From Bursaphelenchus xylophilus (taxonomy: Eukaryota > Nematoda > Chromadorea > Rhabditida > Aphelenchoididae), in NCBI GenBank assembly GCA_904066235.2, contig CAJFCV020000003.1, positions 806,001-870,000 on the forward strand: 64,000 bases of DNA. The letters are read 5' to 3'. The notes under the pieces were generated by a model. The model saw nothing but the letters and a program-made list of their open reading frames with translations. It was not told where the DNA came from and did no database searches. A program made the translations under genes and the position numbers. Positions within the stretch are counted from its first letter, which is position 1, and each line of letters begins with the position of its first letter. Of the stretch, positions 34,218 through 43,995 are shown one piece after another.

Positions 34218-34320
34218 GGTTTATTAACCCAAGTTTGAGGTTAGCTCATGTTTCGGCTCTGAATTCTCAGTGGCTGATAAAGAGAAATTTTGGAACGCTT
34301 GGCGGTTACATCTGCCGAGC
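34218..34320 (+). ncRNA. spliced-leader RNA gene, copy 4
   Basis: 103 nt, starting at 34218, opposite in direction to copies 1-3. Leader and donor identical. 3' hairpin GCTTGGCGG / CTGCCGAGC with loop TTACAT, nine pairs including wobbles. Followed by ACATATAAA. Confidence 0.92.
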
Positions 34321-34580
34321 ACATATAAAACCGGAAAATACTTTAGAGTTCTCTTTTGTTATACAGAGAACCCTAATTGATACGGAGAATTTCTTTTCCT
34401 AGTCTACTCCCAAAATGCTAGTGAGTTTAGACAAGACATTATATGTGTATGCAATTGCTTTTCAAACTCCTAAACAAAGCAGACTTGCAGAGAAATTTAG
34501 AGCGACGACTGATTATCCGTTTTATCAGAGGAAAAGAGAGAGCGCCAGAGAAACCAATTGACTCCCAAAAGAAGCAGTGT

Positions 34581-34600
34581 CCCATTCGAAAAGAAACGAG
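34581..34600 (+). promoter_or_regulatory. proximal element of SL RNA copy 5
   Basis: CCCATTCGAAAAGAAACGAG at -57 to -38, nearly identical to copies 1 and 2. Confidence 0.65.
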
Positions 34601-34637
34601 AGAAACAAATCAAGCTTCAACGAAGGGAGGATTCTTC

Positions 34638-34740
34638 GGTTTATTAACCCAAGTTTGAGGTTAGCTCATGTTTCGGCTCTGAATTCTCAGTGGCTGACAA
34701 AGAGAAATTTTGGAACGCTTGGCGATTGCATCCGCTGGGC
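34638..34740 (+). ncRNA. spliced-leader RNA gene, copy 5
   Basis: 103 nt, starting at 34638. A single change in the stem after the second hairpin (GACAAAGAG for GATAAAGAG). 3' hairpin GCTTGGCG / CGCTGGGC keeps eight pairs by G-U pairing. The upstream 100 bp are nearly the same as those of copies 1 and 2, so these three are recent duplicates in opposite orientations. Confidence 0.9.
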
Positions 34741-35630
34741 ATATAAATATAAAACAGGAGCAAGAAAATTTTCTGAAAGTTTCTGTATCTGAACGTTCTA
34801 CAGAAAAAAGTTGACCGAAGCCAAAAAAGGTACCAACTACAAATAATTGGAATAAAAGATGAGGTAAATGTAAAAATTTTTGCTGTCGCACAAAACGTAG
34901 ACACCCAGATGACCTGCCTTCGCAAAAAAATTGGGCAAGATATGCCCCTGATTTCGGAGCAATCCTTGGTCGACTAGCGGTGTATCCCTCAAATATCTGA
35001 TCGAATAGACTACAAAGCCAAAATTCGTTGTTTACATGATCTTATAATCAATCCCCCTTTTCGTAAGAATGATTTGTAGCTTCAAACCCTTAAAAACTTT
35101 CATGGTGAATATTGTCATGTATAACATGCTGACGTTATGGCACACTGTGAATACCAACTTTTTTACCCGGTAAGTCATAGATTAGATGCAAAAGAGCATG
35201 AATGGTAAAGAAAACCCGCAATTCCTACAATCGCAATTGTTTTCAGTTAAAAAAACGCCTGTTTTAAACCCAAATTTTCAAATCGCATCAACTTTTTTGG
35301 ATATTTCCTTTATGGACCAATGCTAATAGAACCTCCAAATCAGATTTCTCGATTTAAGTAAAAAATTTTTGTATCTGATGTGCAATACACCCACCTTCTT
35401 GTATATACGTATACCTGACCAACTCTGACGTCCAAAAAACAAAATTAATCGCAAAATTACAAAAATAACCTGTACAAATTTCGTCCTCTGTATTATAATT
35501 TGGACAGCTGCATGGTTTCCGTCAATCGTCACGCAAAAAATATTACACAAGATTTGTCTGCGTGATCTGAAAGTGTATTTAAACCGGGGATCATTCGGGA
35601 TATTCATCACATTCATCGGTTTAATCAAGC
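34741..35630. other. spacer before FAR-like 1; possible minus-strand exon
   Basis: At about 35420-35560 (minus) a frame with TKFVQVIFVILRLILFFG resembles a membrane-anchor exon at about 37000 (SKFVTVVIFILLIVLFSW). These could be start exons of an unrecognised type II membrane protein family, but no further exons were found. A short TATA-like TATTTAAACC lies 55 bp before the FAR-like ATG. Confidence 0.3.
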
Positions 35631-36424
35631 ATGTTGGGAAGCGTCAAATTGGTCTGCTTGTTGGTTGTTGTTGGTGTCTCGGCGGAGCCATGGGCAAACA
35701 AGATGGTCGGGAATACCAAGTTGATCGACATGTTCAGCTACAGAGCGCTTTGTGAGTTTCTTAAAAAAGATCCGTATCTCAAGGATGCGAGAATATTTGC
35801 TTCTGACCTCAGCGACGCGATTGGCGCAACGACATTGCGCTCATTATTTTCCCGACAAACTGACATCTTATTGTTAGTTTGCCGTCTTTAGATGCAACCT
35901 CTTGAAAAAACGCTCTTATGCCACTTTTCAATTCCAGTCATGATGCCCCAATCGGTCAAGAACACTCTCAAGCAATTCACCCTCAAGGACGTGCAAGATC
36001 TCAAGAAGGTTGTTCAGCAACTTCCTCAAGCTACCAGCCTCCCAGCAGCCCTTCAGCTCGTCGAAACGAACAGTCCAAAGGTCCATCAGCAAATCAAGAG
36101 CTACATACAAACCGCTCAAGAGAAATTCGTGGCCAAGAAGAAGGAGCTGAGCCCCGATGCCATCAAGTTCTTTGATGATGTAAGTTTATTGTTTCTTATA
36201 ACAAATATTATAAAATATATGATATTTACCCTGCCGAACCGCCATCCTTTCAGCTCGAAAATGTCATGGCTGACTCGATGAAGAAGAGTGCCAAAATTAT
36301 CGCCAACATCAACCCCAAGACCAAGGCCAGCATCCTCAAAGCCTTCCCTCATCTTGAAGAGGCCTTGAACACCCCCGCCGCCAAGAACGCTCTGCAAGAC
36401 GCTCGTGTTGCCTTGGCTGTTTAA
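35631..36424 (+). CDS. FAR-like secreted lipid-binding protein 1
   Basis: 177 residues from exons 35631-35751, 35938-36179 and 36254-36424. Signal peptide MLGSVKLVCLLVVVGVSA, then an all-helical, Lys/Glu/Leu-rich protein. The segment with KSPKV-like and KKKELSPDAIKFFDD matches the pattern of nematode fatty-acid and retinol-binding proteins (Gp-FAR-1 family) in sequence style and length. The 242 and 171 nt exons are identical in length to those of FAR-like 3 and 4, and phases match. Expected to bind fatty acids or retinoids outside the cell. Intron 1 contains half an M1 MITE. Confidence 0.65.
35810..35867. mobile_element. M1 MITE half, FAR-like 1 intron 1
   Basis: GCGACGCGATTGGCGCAACG followed by TTATTTTCCCGACAAACTGA: the right half only. 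Confidence 0.7.
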
Positions 36425-36561
36425 ACCCTTTCATTTAACCGGTTCCAACGTTTATTTTGCATTTTATACTCGGCCGTTATAAAGCATACCGCTTCTGTTG
36501 CAAAGATTTACTGCAAAGCTTACAAACCACTCTCAGATTCATTTTTTACGCGACGATGTGA

Positions 36562-36605
36562 TGTCTGATGCTACAGAGTGCTCATTATTTTCTCGACAGA
36601 CAGAT
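36562..36605. mobile_element. M1 MITE terminus
   Basis: Right end only: GAGTGCTCATTATTTTCTCG then ACAGACAGATA. Confidence 0.6.
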
Positions 36606-36809
36606 ACACAAAAATCGGGCCTAGCGACTCCAGAATACTTGAGAATGCGATTTGCAGGAGCACCCAAGAGACTTTATACATATTTGTTGACAAGAGAGTA
36701 CGGTAGAAATAAAGCTGCAGTTTAATGTTTGTGAATTGGTAAGAAAGTACAATATTAGAAAGTTTCATCAAGATCCGAGTGTCGTGTACATCGAGTACTC
36801 CTCCCCTTG

Positions 36810-36969
36810 ATAAGTTTGTCGGGAAAATAATGAGCGCTCCGTCGTCGAAAATCGGATCACCACAGAGAGAACATATAAGTTCTGTCACGGAAAAATCAAG
36901 TTGCTTTTCACTTCAGCGAAGAGATCGGCGTAGCGACATCGCGCACGTTACTTTCCCGACAGACGGATA
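36810..36969. mobile_element. M1 MITE, full copy
   Basis: From AAGTTTGTCGGGAAAATAAT to TACTTTCCCGACAGACGGAT, about 160 bp. Confidence 0.8.
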
Positions 36970-36989
36970 AAAAACAAGCATATTTTGAC

Positions 36990-37195
36990 TCACGTTCCAA
37001 CTGAAGAGCACAATTAGAAGAATGAAAATCACCACGGTCACAAATTTGCTCCGCTGAGTAATTTTTCGCCGCGAGACACTCGTGCTCGTGAGGATACTAT
37101 GAATATCCAACATATTCTCGTTTCCGCGAATTTTATTCCGCTTTAAGCCCTTAAACAGAATTTCCGGGTTCATTGAAGCTACCCACCCACCTACA
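36990..37195 (-). other. possible exon with membrane anchor
   Basis: Minus-strand frame with NPEILFKGLKR, SRRKITQRSK and the hydrophobic VTVVIFILLIVLFSWNV, ending at a GTGAG donor. A short basic N-terminus followed by one membrane segment fits a type II membrane protein, but later exons are not recognised. Confidence 0.3.
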
Positions 37196-37422
37196 TGCTT
37201 ATTAAAATTGAAAGGTCCAGCGAGCACCACGCTAGTCGAGTCTTTACTATTTACGTCCACAAACATGTATTTAATTACAGACCCGCGTCTGTTATTAATT
37301 GCTTTTCGTCGATAATAAAATCTCAAGAGTTTCCACGGACTCACTTCAAGCTTAACTTGTTTCTTACATTTCTGTCGAACGTCCAAATGCAACCCTAGCA
37401 TCGTACACTTCAACATCTGACC

Positions 37423-39854
37423 ATGGAGTGCTCTGTCGCGGAGTTTCAAGCCACGCAAGTTTGGGAGGTGCACAACGTCGTACTCGCTTTTAATGAGGTG
37501 ATCGTGATCGTTATGGCCATGGTGGCTCATTTGTTTCTCGCGGTGGCCGTAAAGAGAACCGTGCTGTTGAATCGGGTGACCAAAGTCTTGACGATTCATC
37601 AAGGCGTCGGAATGATGGGGTACATGCCAACAAGGTAAGCTGATGTCTAGAGAAACGTATCAGTTTGTCGGGAAAATAATGTGGAGCAAAGTGTCACGTC
37701 TCTGATGTAAGGCGCGACGAATCCACATTATTTTCCCGACAGGTTCATAATTTTATTGTTTTTGAGGTCTTTGGTGGTGGATTAAGGGAGAAAGCGAAGA
37801 GCTTCGGATATAACAGGGGAAGTACTCCAAGTGCGACGCTTAAATTTTGATGAAACTTGGTACAGGTTTAATTTAATCCTTTCCTTGTAAGCAACAAACT
37901 CTTTTCAGAATCCTCATCCTTTACTATCGCGTCACCGACCCAGGTATGCTGAACACTCCTCTCATGGAAACCCTAGCCCATATCCACGACCTATCACTGC
38001 ACTCCCACTATGCTAGTGTGTTTGTGAACGTCCTGGCCATCTCCATGTACAGTCGTTGGCCCAGCCTAGGAGAGGGATTCAAATCGTTGCTGTTTTTGGC
38101 ATCAATCATATCGTTCTCCTGGATCCTGCCGCACTATTCCATGATGTGGGATATATGTAAGGAAGTACAAGGCTTTTCAAAAAGTTTTTGCCGCGCCGTG
38201 CGTGCAGCCCGCGCAGAACGGATACGAACGCGCTGCGCCAATTCATGGCGTGTTAGCGCTGCAAACGCTGCAATTTTCGGCATTTCGTACCTTGAAAAAG
38301 TTTTTTTTTGCGCTGTCGCTCACACCTTGTCTTTTTTTGTACAGTATATCTACATGTCGCAAAAATAACTCCAGCGGTTTTGCGAATGGACTATTATCAG
38401 TCCCTCGGGAAAATAATGGGCGCTCTTTCGCTTCCAAAATCGCGTACTCGCCGAGAAAACCAACCGTATAAGGGCAAATTGCTTTTCAATTCAGCGACGC
38501 GATCGACGCAACGGCATTGTGCTCATTATTTTCCCGACAGACTGGTATTCATAAATCACATTAGCAACCTGCCAGGAAGATAGTCACGAGTCGACGCAGA
38601 AAAATCGGGCACCAAATCTACATTTGCGGCTTGCCGTTGCAAAGCCACGCGATTCCAAGGCGCGATGACCCGCCATTATTTTCCCGACATACTGATCGTA
38701 TCACTTTCTTTGCAGACTTTCAGATGTACGTCTTTTATCAACTGGTATTAATATGGAGTATGTTCACGTTGAGGTGGCAATTGAGGTCCAGCGCGGCCGA
38801 GTATAAAGTCAAATTCTTGGGGGACCTGAAAAGCAAGGAGAAGGTGAGCTTTGACCGTGTATACTGACTTCAGTCTGCAGGCCAGTGTGAACATACGCAG
38901 TATCCGGCTACTCTCCAAAATTACGGTGTTCACGTCAGTGCGACTTGCCGGGGCAATGGTTGCGATGTTTTTTGTGTTTCGTGTGCTACCTAACAAGTAA
39001 GTATTGTGACCATTCTCTATGTCTGTCTTGCTGTTAATCATACGACTACAAACAGCAAAAGTTTCCTTTCCAGGTGTTTGTACCGTGCGGCCTTAATTAC
39101 AGCTCAAGTGCATGACATCTTCTTCGAACTGGTCGAGTTTATAATTCCAGTGTACTTGTTCAGTACGGAAAGGCAACTACGTGATGTCTTACGGTATGTG
39201 CGAAAGGACCAACACAAAACTAAATACCAAAGACAAAAGGTCCTGTTGATTTGTTACGGCCCGGAAAAAATGACTTGTTACTGTTGAAATGTTGACTTTC
39301 AATTATGTACAATGTATAATACTTTTTGCAGCTGTGTTGAAAGCGCAATTGAATTATATAGAAATTAGCTTTGTGTCAGCTGAAAACATTTTTTTGACAG
39401 ATCAGGAACTGTCAATTATAGGGTGTTGGCGGGGCAAGTTCAAAAACCAATAATAATTGAATTGGCCAAGAAATTGTCGCAATTCTGGTTGCTCTAAACA
39501 TAGCCCTTCCAGACAAAAAAAGGCAAATTTTCGAAGTCCCTCTAGTTGAACATGTATCAGCGGGACAACCTCGATATATGAGAGAATCACAGCGGAAAAC
39601 GCCCAAGATCACTTTTATTTTCTCCAACTTCTTTCAGATGCCGAGGCAACGACACAACGACCACCATTAACGTCTTGGGCAACATTTTGATGATGGGCAA
39701 CAGCGCCGATGACTATTTCCAACAACTCGAGGCGCAATGGACGAGGAAGCGGGGATTTTCAGCCCTCAAACAGTCAATACGACCGTGCAAGCTTTTCCCA
39801 TCGGCGTGCAGGCTTCTCTCGGAGAAGAGGAAGCTTAACAATGATTGGTTTTGA
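37423..39854 (+). CDS. 7TM receptor-like protein, six exons
   Basis: 346 residues from exons 37423-37634, 37909-38156, 38716-38843, 38881-38996, 39074-39193 and 39638-39854; all phases agree. Membrane segments include VVLAFNEVIVIVMAMVAHLFL, VFVNVLAISM, FKSLLFLASIISFSWIL, MYVFYQLVLIWSMF, VRLAGAMVAMFFVF and IFFELVEFIIPVYLF, followed by a cytoplasmic tail. The exon plan differs from receptors 1-3, so it is a different serpentine family; an Sra/Srab-like class is possible but not shown. The tail (from 39638) is Asn/Thr-rich then basic. M1 MITEs occupy introns 1 and 2. Confidence 0.65.
37659..37749. mobile_element. M1 MITE, short copy
   Basis: TATCAGTTTGTCGGGAAAAT to TTTTCCCGACAGGTTCAT; about 90 bp, so an internal deletion. 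Confidence 0.75.
37805..37870. mobile_element. M2 element end
   Basis: GGGGAAGTACTCCAAGTGCG plus adjacent AAATTTTGATGAAACTTGG, one end of the family complete at 41804-42256. Confidence 0.7.
38395..38547. mobile_element. M1 MITE, receptor intron 2
   Basis: TATCAGTCCCTCGGGAAAAT to TTTTCCCGACAGACTGGTAT. Confidence 0.8.
38650..38696. mobile_element. M1 MITE terminus
   Basis: Right end only, GACCCGCCATTATTTTCCCG then ACATACTGAT. Confidence 0.6.
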
Positions 39855-39868
39855 TGTTATTCAACTTT

Positions 39869-39959
39869 TATCGGTCTGTCGGGAGAATAACGAACACTTT
39901 GTCGCATCAAAAAAGTGTCGCAACGAAGTTGAGCCCATTATGTTCCCGGCAGACTGACA
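39869..39959. mobile_element. M1 MITE, short copy
   Basis: TATCGGTCTGTCGGGAGAAT to TGTTCCCGGCAGACTGACA. Confidence 0.75.
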
Positions 39960-40086
39960 TTTATTGCCCTGCAATGTTGTAATATACTATGTAAATACAT
40001 ATAGATGCGTTTATTACAGTATTACTCCTTCTATGATGCCTTTATTACATTTTTAGTACGAGAATGTCACCGATTACTGAATAGCC

Positions 40087-41208
40087 TTATGGTTTAGGGG
40101 TGGTTCCGACGCCGGGGATGGTGCCGTTCTGGATCAGGGGGAGGATCTTTTGTCCGGCGGGGGTCTGGAGGAGATCGGCCACTTCGGGGAAGACCTGCTT
40201 GAGGTTGTCCTTCACTTCGGGTTTGATTTCTTGGATGATCTTCTGGATCTTCTGGAGCGACTCCTTGCTGACTCCACCGATCTGAAAACAAGGTTTTTTC
40301 GAGTTATTCAGAAGATGAAAGAATATTTAGCCTCCTTTTTACTCCATTATATCAAGATGGAGACCTCACAAATTATGGCTTACCTCAGCGAAGAACTGAA
40401 GGGATTCTGGAGAAAGCTTGGCCTTCTTTTGCTCGAAAAGCTCCTTCAGCTTCTGTCCGACCTTCTGCAAGATCTCGAGAATCTTGGGGCTCTTCTCCTT
40501 CAACAGCTCCTCAACCTTCTTTGGGTCAGTGATTTGAGGGAGCTGTTGGATGACCTCCTTCAATCCATCGACTTCCTTCAATTGAACCTGATCCAACAAG
40601 TTTACCAGAGGCTTGGGGAGAGCTCCTGAAGGTTATTTAGTTTTGCGAATGGCTAACAAGGGAAGTACTCCAAGTGCGACGCTTGCGTTTTGATGAAATT
40701 TGGAACAGATTTAGGTTAATCTTTTTCGAGAAATATGCAAGACTTTCAGCCCAGATTTTTAGATCGAATGTCGGCAAAGATGTCACGCAATACTGGTAAA
40801 ATTACGGTCAAAATAGGGTTTTCTCAACCGTTCTAGGCGTTGCGCTTACTCTAATGATCTATGTAAAAGCGGCGCACTTGGAGGCCTTCTCTTCGTGGCT
40901 CCTTTTATCAGTCTGTCGGGAAAATAATGAGCACAATGTCGCTGAAGTGAAAAGCCATTTGATTATGGCGCGACACAATTGATTTTCGCGGCGGCGATGC
41001 GTTTTTCGATACGACAGAATGCTCACTATTTTCCCGACAGACTGATAAACTGAACACTAAAATGCGAGCATATATTACCTTGAACTTGAGGGGCCAACAA
41101 GTTCAACAAGGTCGGCTTCTTCGGGCCTGGGCTGGGTGTGTGCTGAAGGTGAGCCTGGATGGCCACAACCACTAACGCCGCCAACACAATGAAACGAAGA
41201 GAAGACAT
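40087..41208 (-). CDS. FAR-like secreted lipid-binding protein 2
   Basis: 188 residues from exons 41079-41208, 40384-40625 and 40087-40281. The middle exon is again 242 nt. Signal peptide MSSLRFIVLAALVVVAIQA, then amphipathic helices with QLPQITDPKKVEELLKEKSP, FEQKKAKLSPESLQFFAE and a last exon on helices ending in a short Thr/Pro tail. The KSP...LSPESLQFF arrangement corresponds to the KSPEL...LSPEAKAF pattern of nematode FAR proteins. The long first intron holds an M1 MITE and an M2 end. Confidence 0.65.
40658..40725. mobile_element. M2 element end, FAR-like 2 intron 1
   Basis: GGGAAGTACTCCAAGTGCGA followed by the same inner sequence as at 37805. Confidence 0.7.
40906..41046. mobile_element. 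M1 MITE, FAR-like 2 intron 1
   Basis: TATCAGTCTGTCGGGAAAAT to ACTATTTTCCCGACAGACTG; a clean, complete copy of about 140 bp. Confidence 0.85.
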
Positions 41209-41803
41209 TTCCAACCGAAATATGATGCATTTACATCAATCCTCCCGCTTTTATACTCACATCGAACAATTGACAAAGACGCCTGGTCAAACAGGTAGAA
41301 AGACTCGTTAACGTCACGGAAACGCCGTGTAGACAATCGACCACAGCGGTGAACATGTTGACTCAGCCGGAAGGTAGTTCCATTTTGTTGGATGCGTCTG
41401 GACACACCGAGTTCAGGTCAGATTTCGTCAGAGTTGAGGAGCTGGAAGCGAATCAATCGAACCAAGTACCGATGGGCAAGTTTGCGGAGCTGCGCATACA
41501 ATTTGGAGAGTAGCATTGAACATGACATTGAAAGACCCGCAAAATCTGTAGGCTTAGGCTGATTATTGAAAGCCCCATTGTTCTTTTGGACAATTCGAAT
41601 AACACGGGTTGCGGAACAGTGATTCACGATTGTTTTCCGCACTACATACAAAGGAAACATTCATACAAAGGTACAAACATTCAGTCCAAAATTTTCTCTA
41701 ATATTTCTCCAAATTTTATTGGCTACACTTGCGGGCAGCCACTTTGTGGACCGCCGATATTTACCGATTAGAGTTATACGATCTTTCTCCCGTAATCTAC
41801 TTA
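41209..41803. other. spacer, no gene recognised
   Basis: Upstream of FAR-like 2, with no assignable ORF. Confidence 0.4.
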
Positions 41804-42256
41804 CAGGGGAAGTACTCCAAGTGCGACGCTCAGACATTCTTTAAATTTTGCACATACGTCGGGTATGGACTATTAAATATCAATTCCTGAAAGTTTTAGC
41901 TCGCGCTTTGCGGGCGCCGCCGAGATATTGAACGATTTTTGCCGCCGAGAGAGCACGCTGAACGTGGAGAGCGGTCAGAGAGGAAAGCGCTTTTTGGCCA
42001 TAACTTTGGCAGTTTCGTCCAGAAAAAATTGATTTTTTGTGGAAACATTACCATTTACGGTAGAAACAGATACGAAACTTTTCGTGCCGAAGTTCGACAA
42101 AAATTGTCAAATTTTCGCCGACTTTCGATCTAAAAATCTCGGTAGTTTCTGCAAAGCGCGAGCTAGGATTCTCGCATATTTCTTAGAAAAAATTATTCTA
42201 AATTTGTGCCAAGTTTCATCCAAATCTGAGCGTCGCACTTGGAGTACTTCCCCTGT
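41804..42256. mobile_element. M2 element, 450 bp, inverted ends
   Basis: Ends ACAGGGGAAGTACTCCAAGT and its inverted copy at 42237-42256. Each arm continues with GCGACGCTCAGA. The interior has TCTCGCGC/GCGCGAG words but no ORF. A second complete copy is at 60574-61026. Confidence 0.85.
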
Positions 42257-42354
42257 TAGTACGATGGAAATTTTGCGTAGTTCCCTGGTACTGATAAACC
42301 ACGAAACTGTTGAATTCATCCAACTTTTTTAAACTTATAGGAGTTTGCTTTCAA

Positions 42355-42483
42355 ATAATCGTATCGAAAATCGCATCGCCACCGAGAAAATAAATTGTGT
42401 CGCGACAAAATCAAATTGTTCCTCATTTCAGCGACGCGATTGGCGCAGCAACATTGTGTTCATTTTTTTCCCGACAAACTGAT
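42355..42483. mobile_element. M1 MITE, left end lost
   Basis: Interior TCGAAAATCGCATCGCCACC to the right end TTTTTCCCGACAAACTGAT. Confidence 0.7.
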
Positions 42484-42522
42484 ATTTGACAATAAAATTT
42501 ACACTTTTTAATCATTTCTAAT

Positions 42523-43053
42523 TTACAATTTAGCCTTGTTTTTTACATATTCAGTCTTTTCCAGTGCCTGTACAATATCGCTCTCCATGTTTTTGGGCTC
42601 AAATTTCGGACCATAAACATCAATAATATCGCCTTGTCGGTTGATCAGGAATTTTGTGAAGTTCCATTTGACATCCGTCAAGTTGACCTTTTCCTTCAAA
42701 AACTTCCACAACGGATGAGCATTTGGGCCGTTTACGTCGATTTTTTCATAAAAATCGGGGTTGAAATTGTACTTGTAGCTGACGTTGTGTTTGACTTTGA
42801 TTGCCGGCAGTGGCTCCTATAAATCAAGATTAAAAGGCAGAGAAATTTGTAAAATACGAATAGCATAAAAGTTTGTAAAATACGATCAGAATTAAGTGTT
42901 CAATTTACCTGATTTTTAAACTGATTACAAGGAAATACGGCGATATCCAGCCCTCTGTTCTTGTATTTTTGATTCAACTCGCTGAGTTGTTCGTAGTTTG
43001 CCTTAGTGAGGCCGCATTCGGATGCCACGTTGACCACGATCAGCACTTTTCCA
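42523..43053 (-). CDS. glutathione peroxidase (Cys type), 5' exon not found
   Basis: Thiol peroxidase reducing peroxides with glutathione or thioredoxin. Exons 42909-43053 and 42523-42816 are clear. They give [22 protein letters not shown], then HPLWKFL and [13 protein letters not shown]. The catalytic residue is Cys encoded by TGC, not selenocysteine; partners Gln (FPCNQF) and Trp (WNF) are present. The family normally has about 25-35 residues before GKVL, and the first visible exon begins in phase at an AG acceptor. I could not find that first exon in the next 1 kb, which is full of repeats. It may lie further off or be lost. Confidence 0.85.
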
Positions 43054-43341
43054 CTGAAAAAACTTCTTCTTGGTCATGTTTTTCTCCTTGGAGAACGGTC
43101 GGTTTTTCCTGTCCACCTATGCTGTTACAAGAACAAACGGCTTTGCTTGTTAGAGTAGCTATTCATCGTAATGGATTTCAAGTCCCTACTGTCAATTTCA
43201 GTTCAGTCGGAAACGAAGGTAAATCGAAGCGATTTGAGAAATTATATTTGGAAATTGCCGCGTTGCGAATGGAAAGGACATCGACAGACATGGCAAAACG
43301 GACCGGACCCGGGCCCTTTTTCTATTTTTTTTTTTTTGTAC

Positions 43342-43500
43342 TATTAGTCTGTCGGGAAAATAACGGCGGATCATCGCGCCTTGGAATCGCCCATCATCGC
43401 TTTGCAACGGCAAGGCGCGGCTGGGGTTTTGGTGCGCGACTGCGACGAGGCGAGACATTTTGATGCGACGACCCGCCGTTTTTTTCCTGACAGGCTAATA
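43342..43500. mobile_element. M1 MITE
   Basis: TATTAGTCTGTCGGGAAAAT to TTTTCCTGACAGGCTAATA. The interior resembles the MITE parts inside the 1303-3019 palindrome (GGCGGATCATCGCGCC). Confidence 0.8.
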
Positions 43501-43839
43501 TTCGTTCCGGAAAGTTGTCAGTCCTATTTTTGACGTTTGCACTTTGCGAAAATGGTCAGGGTGCAAGCAGCCAAGAAAAACCTATTTCACGATTCAAAAA
43601 TTAAGAAATTGCACAGCTCAAAGAAAAGTTTTATTTTCTCACGATGCGTGTCGCCGACTTCGGTCCGGAGACTTTCTGGAAAACCCAATAAAGAGCTTCG
43701 CCTGGTACAGTAGCTGTTCATATAGATTTCAAGTTCCTACTGTCAATGTTAGAGCATTCCGAAGCTAGGGCAGATTGAAATATTTAGTTCCGGAAATGTT
43801 TGGAAAAGGCTGTGACCCCAACACATATATAATCAATAA

Positions 43840-43970
43840 TGTGGATTTTTCGCAGCGAAATCTCTCGCCTCGTCGCAGTCCCGCACCAAATCTCCAACTA
43901 GCCGTTTCAAAGCAATAATCTGCGATTTCAATGCGCGATGATTTCACATTATTTTCCCGACGGACTGATA
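43840..43970. mobile_element. M1 MITE, left end degraded
   Basis: Interior CGCAGTCCCGCACCAAATC; right end TTATTTTCCCGACGGACTGA. Confidence 0.7.
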
Positions 43971-43995
43971 TATGTTATATTTAATAAATGTTTAA

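Larger units (their letters stand above)
43054..43995. other. repeat-filled region upstream of GPx
   Basis: Contains two M1 copies (43342-43500, 43840-43970) and two direct copies of an ATTTCAAGT(C/T)CCTACTGTCAAT segment at about 43170 and 43720. No gene recognised. Confidence 0.5.

Noticed and set aside
32676..34792. Protein genes over the SL RNA cluster (frames with LRLAHVSALNSQWL)
   Set aside because: The frames are translations of the SL RNA itself, repeated in each copy and open on both strands; the leader, Sm site and hairpins explain the conservation.
36913..37602. 229-codon minus-strand ORF opposite the six-exon receptor
   Set aside because: Most of it is antisense to receptor exon 1 with His-rich low-quality sequence; only the membrane-anchor part (36990-37195) was kept as a weak candidate.
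40094..40629. Plus-strand ORF of 159 codons over FAR-like 2
   Set aside because: Antisense of FAR-like 2 exons, which have a signal peptide, splice sites and paralogues.
43000..43053. Selenoprotein glutathione peroxidase
   Set aside because: The catalytic codon is TGC (Cys), not TGA, and no SECIS-like element is needed.
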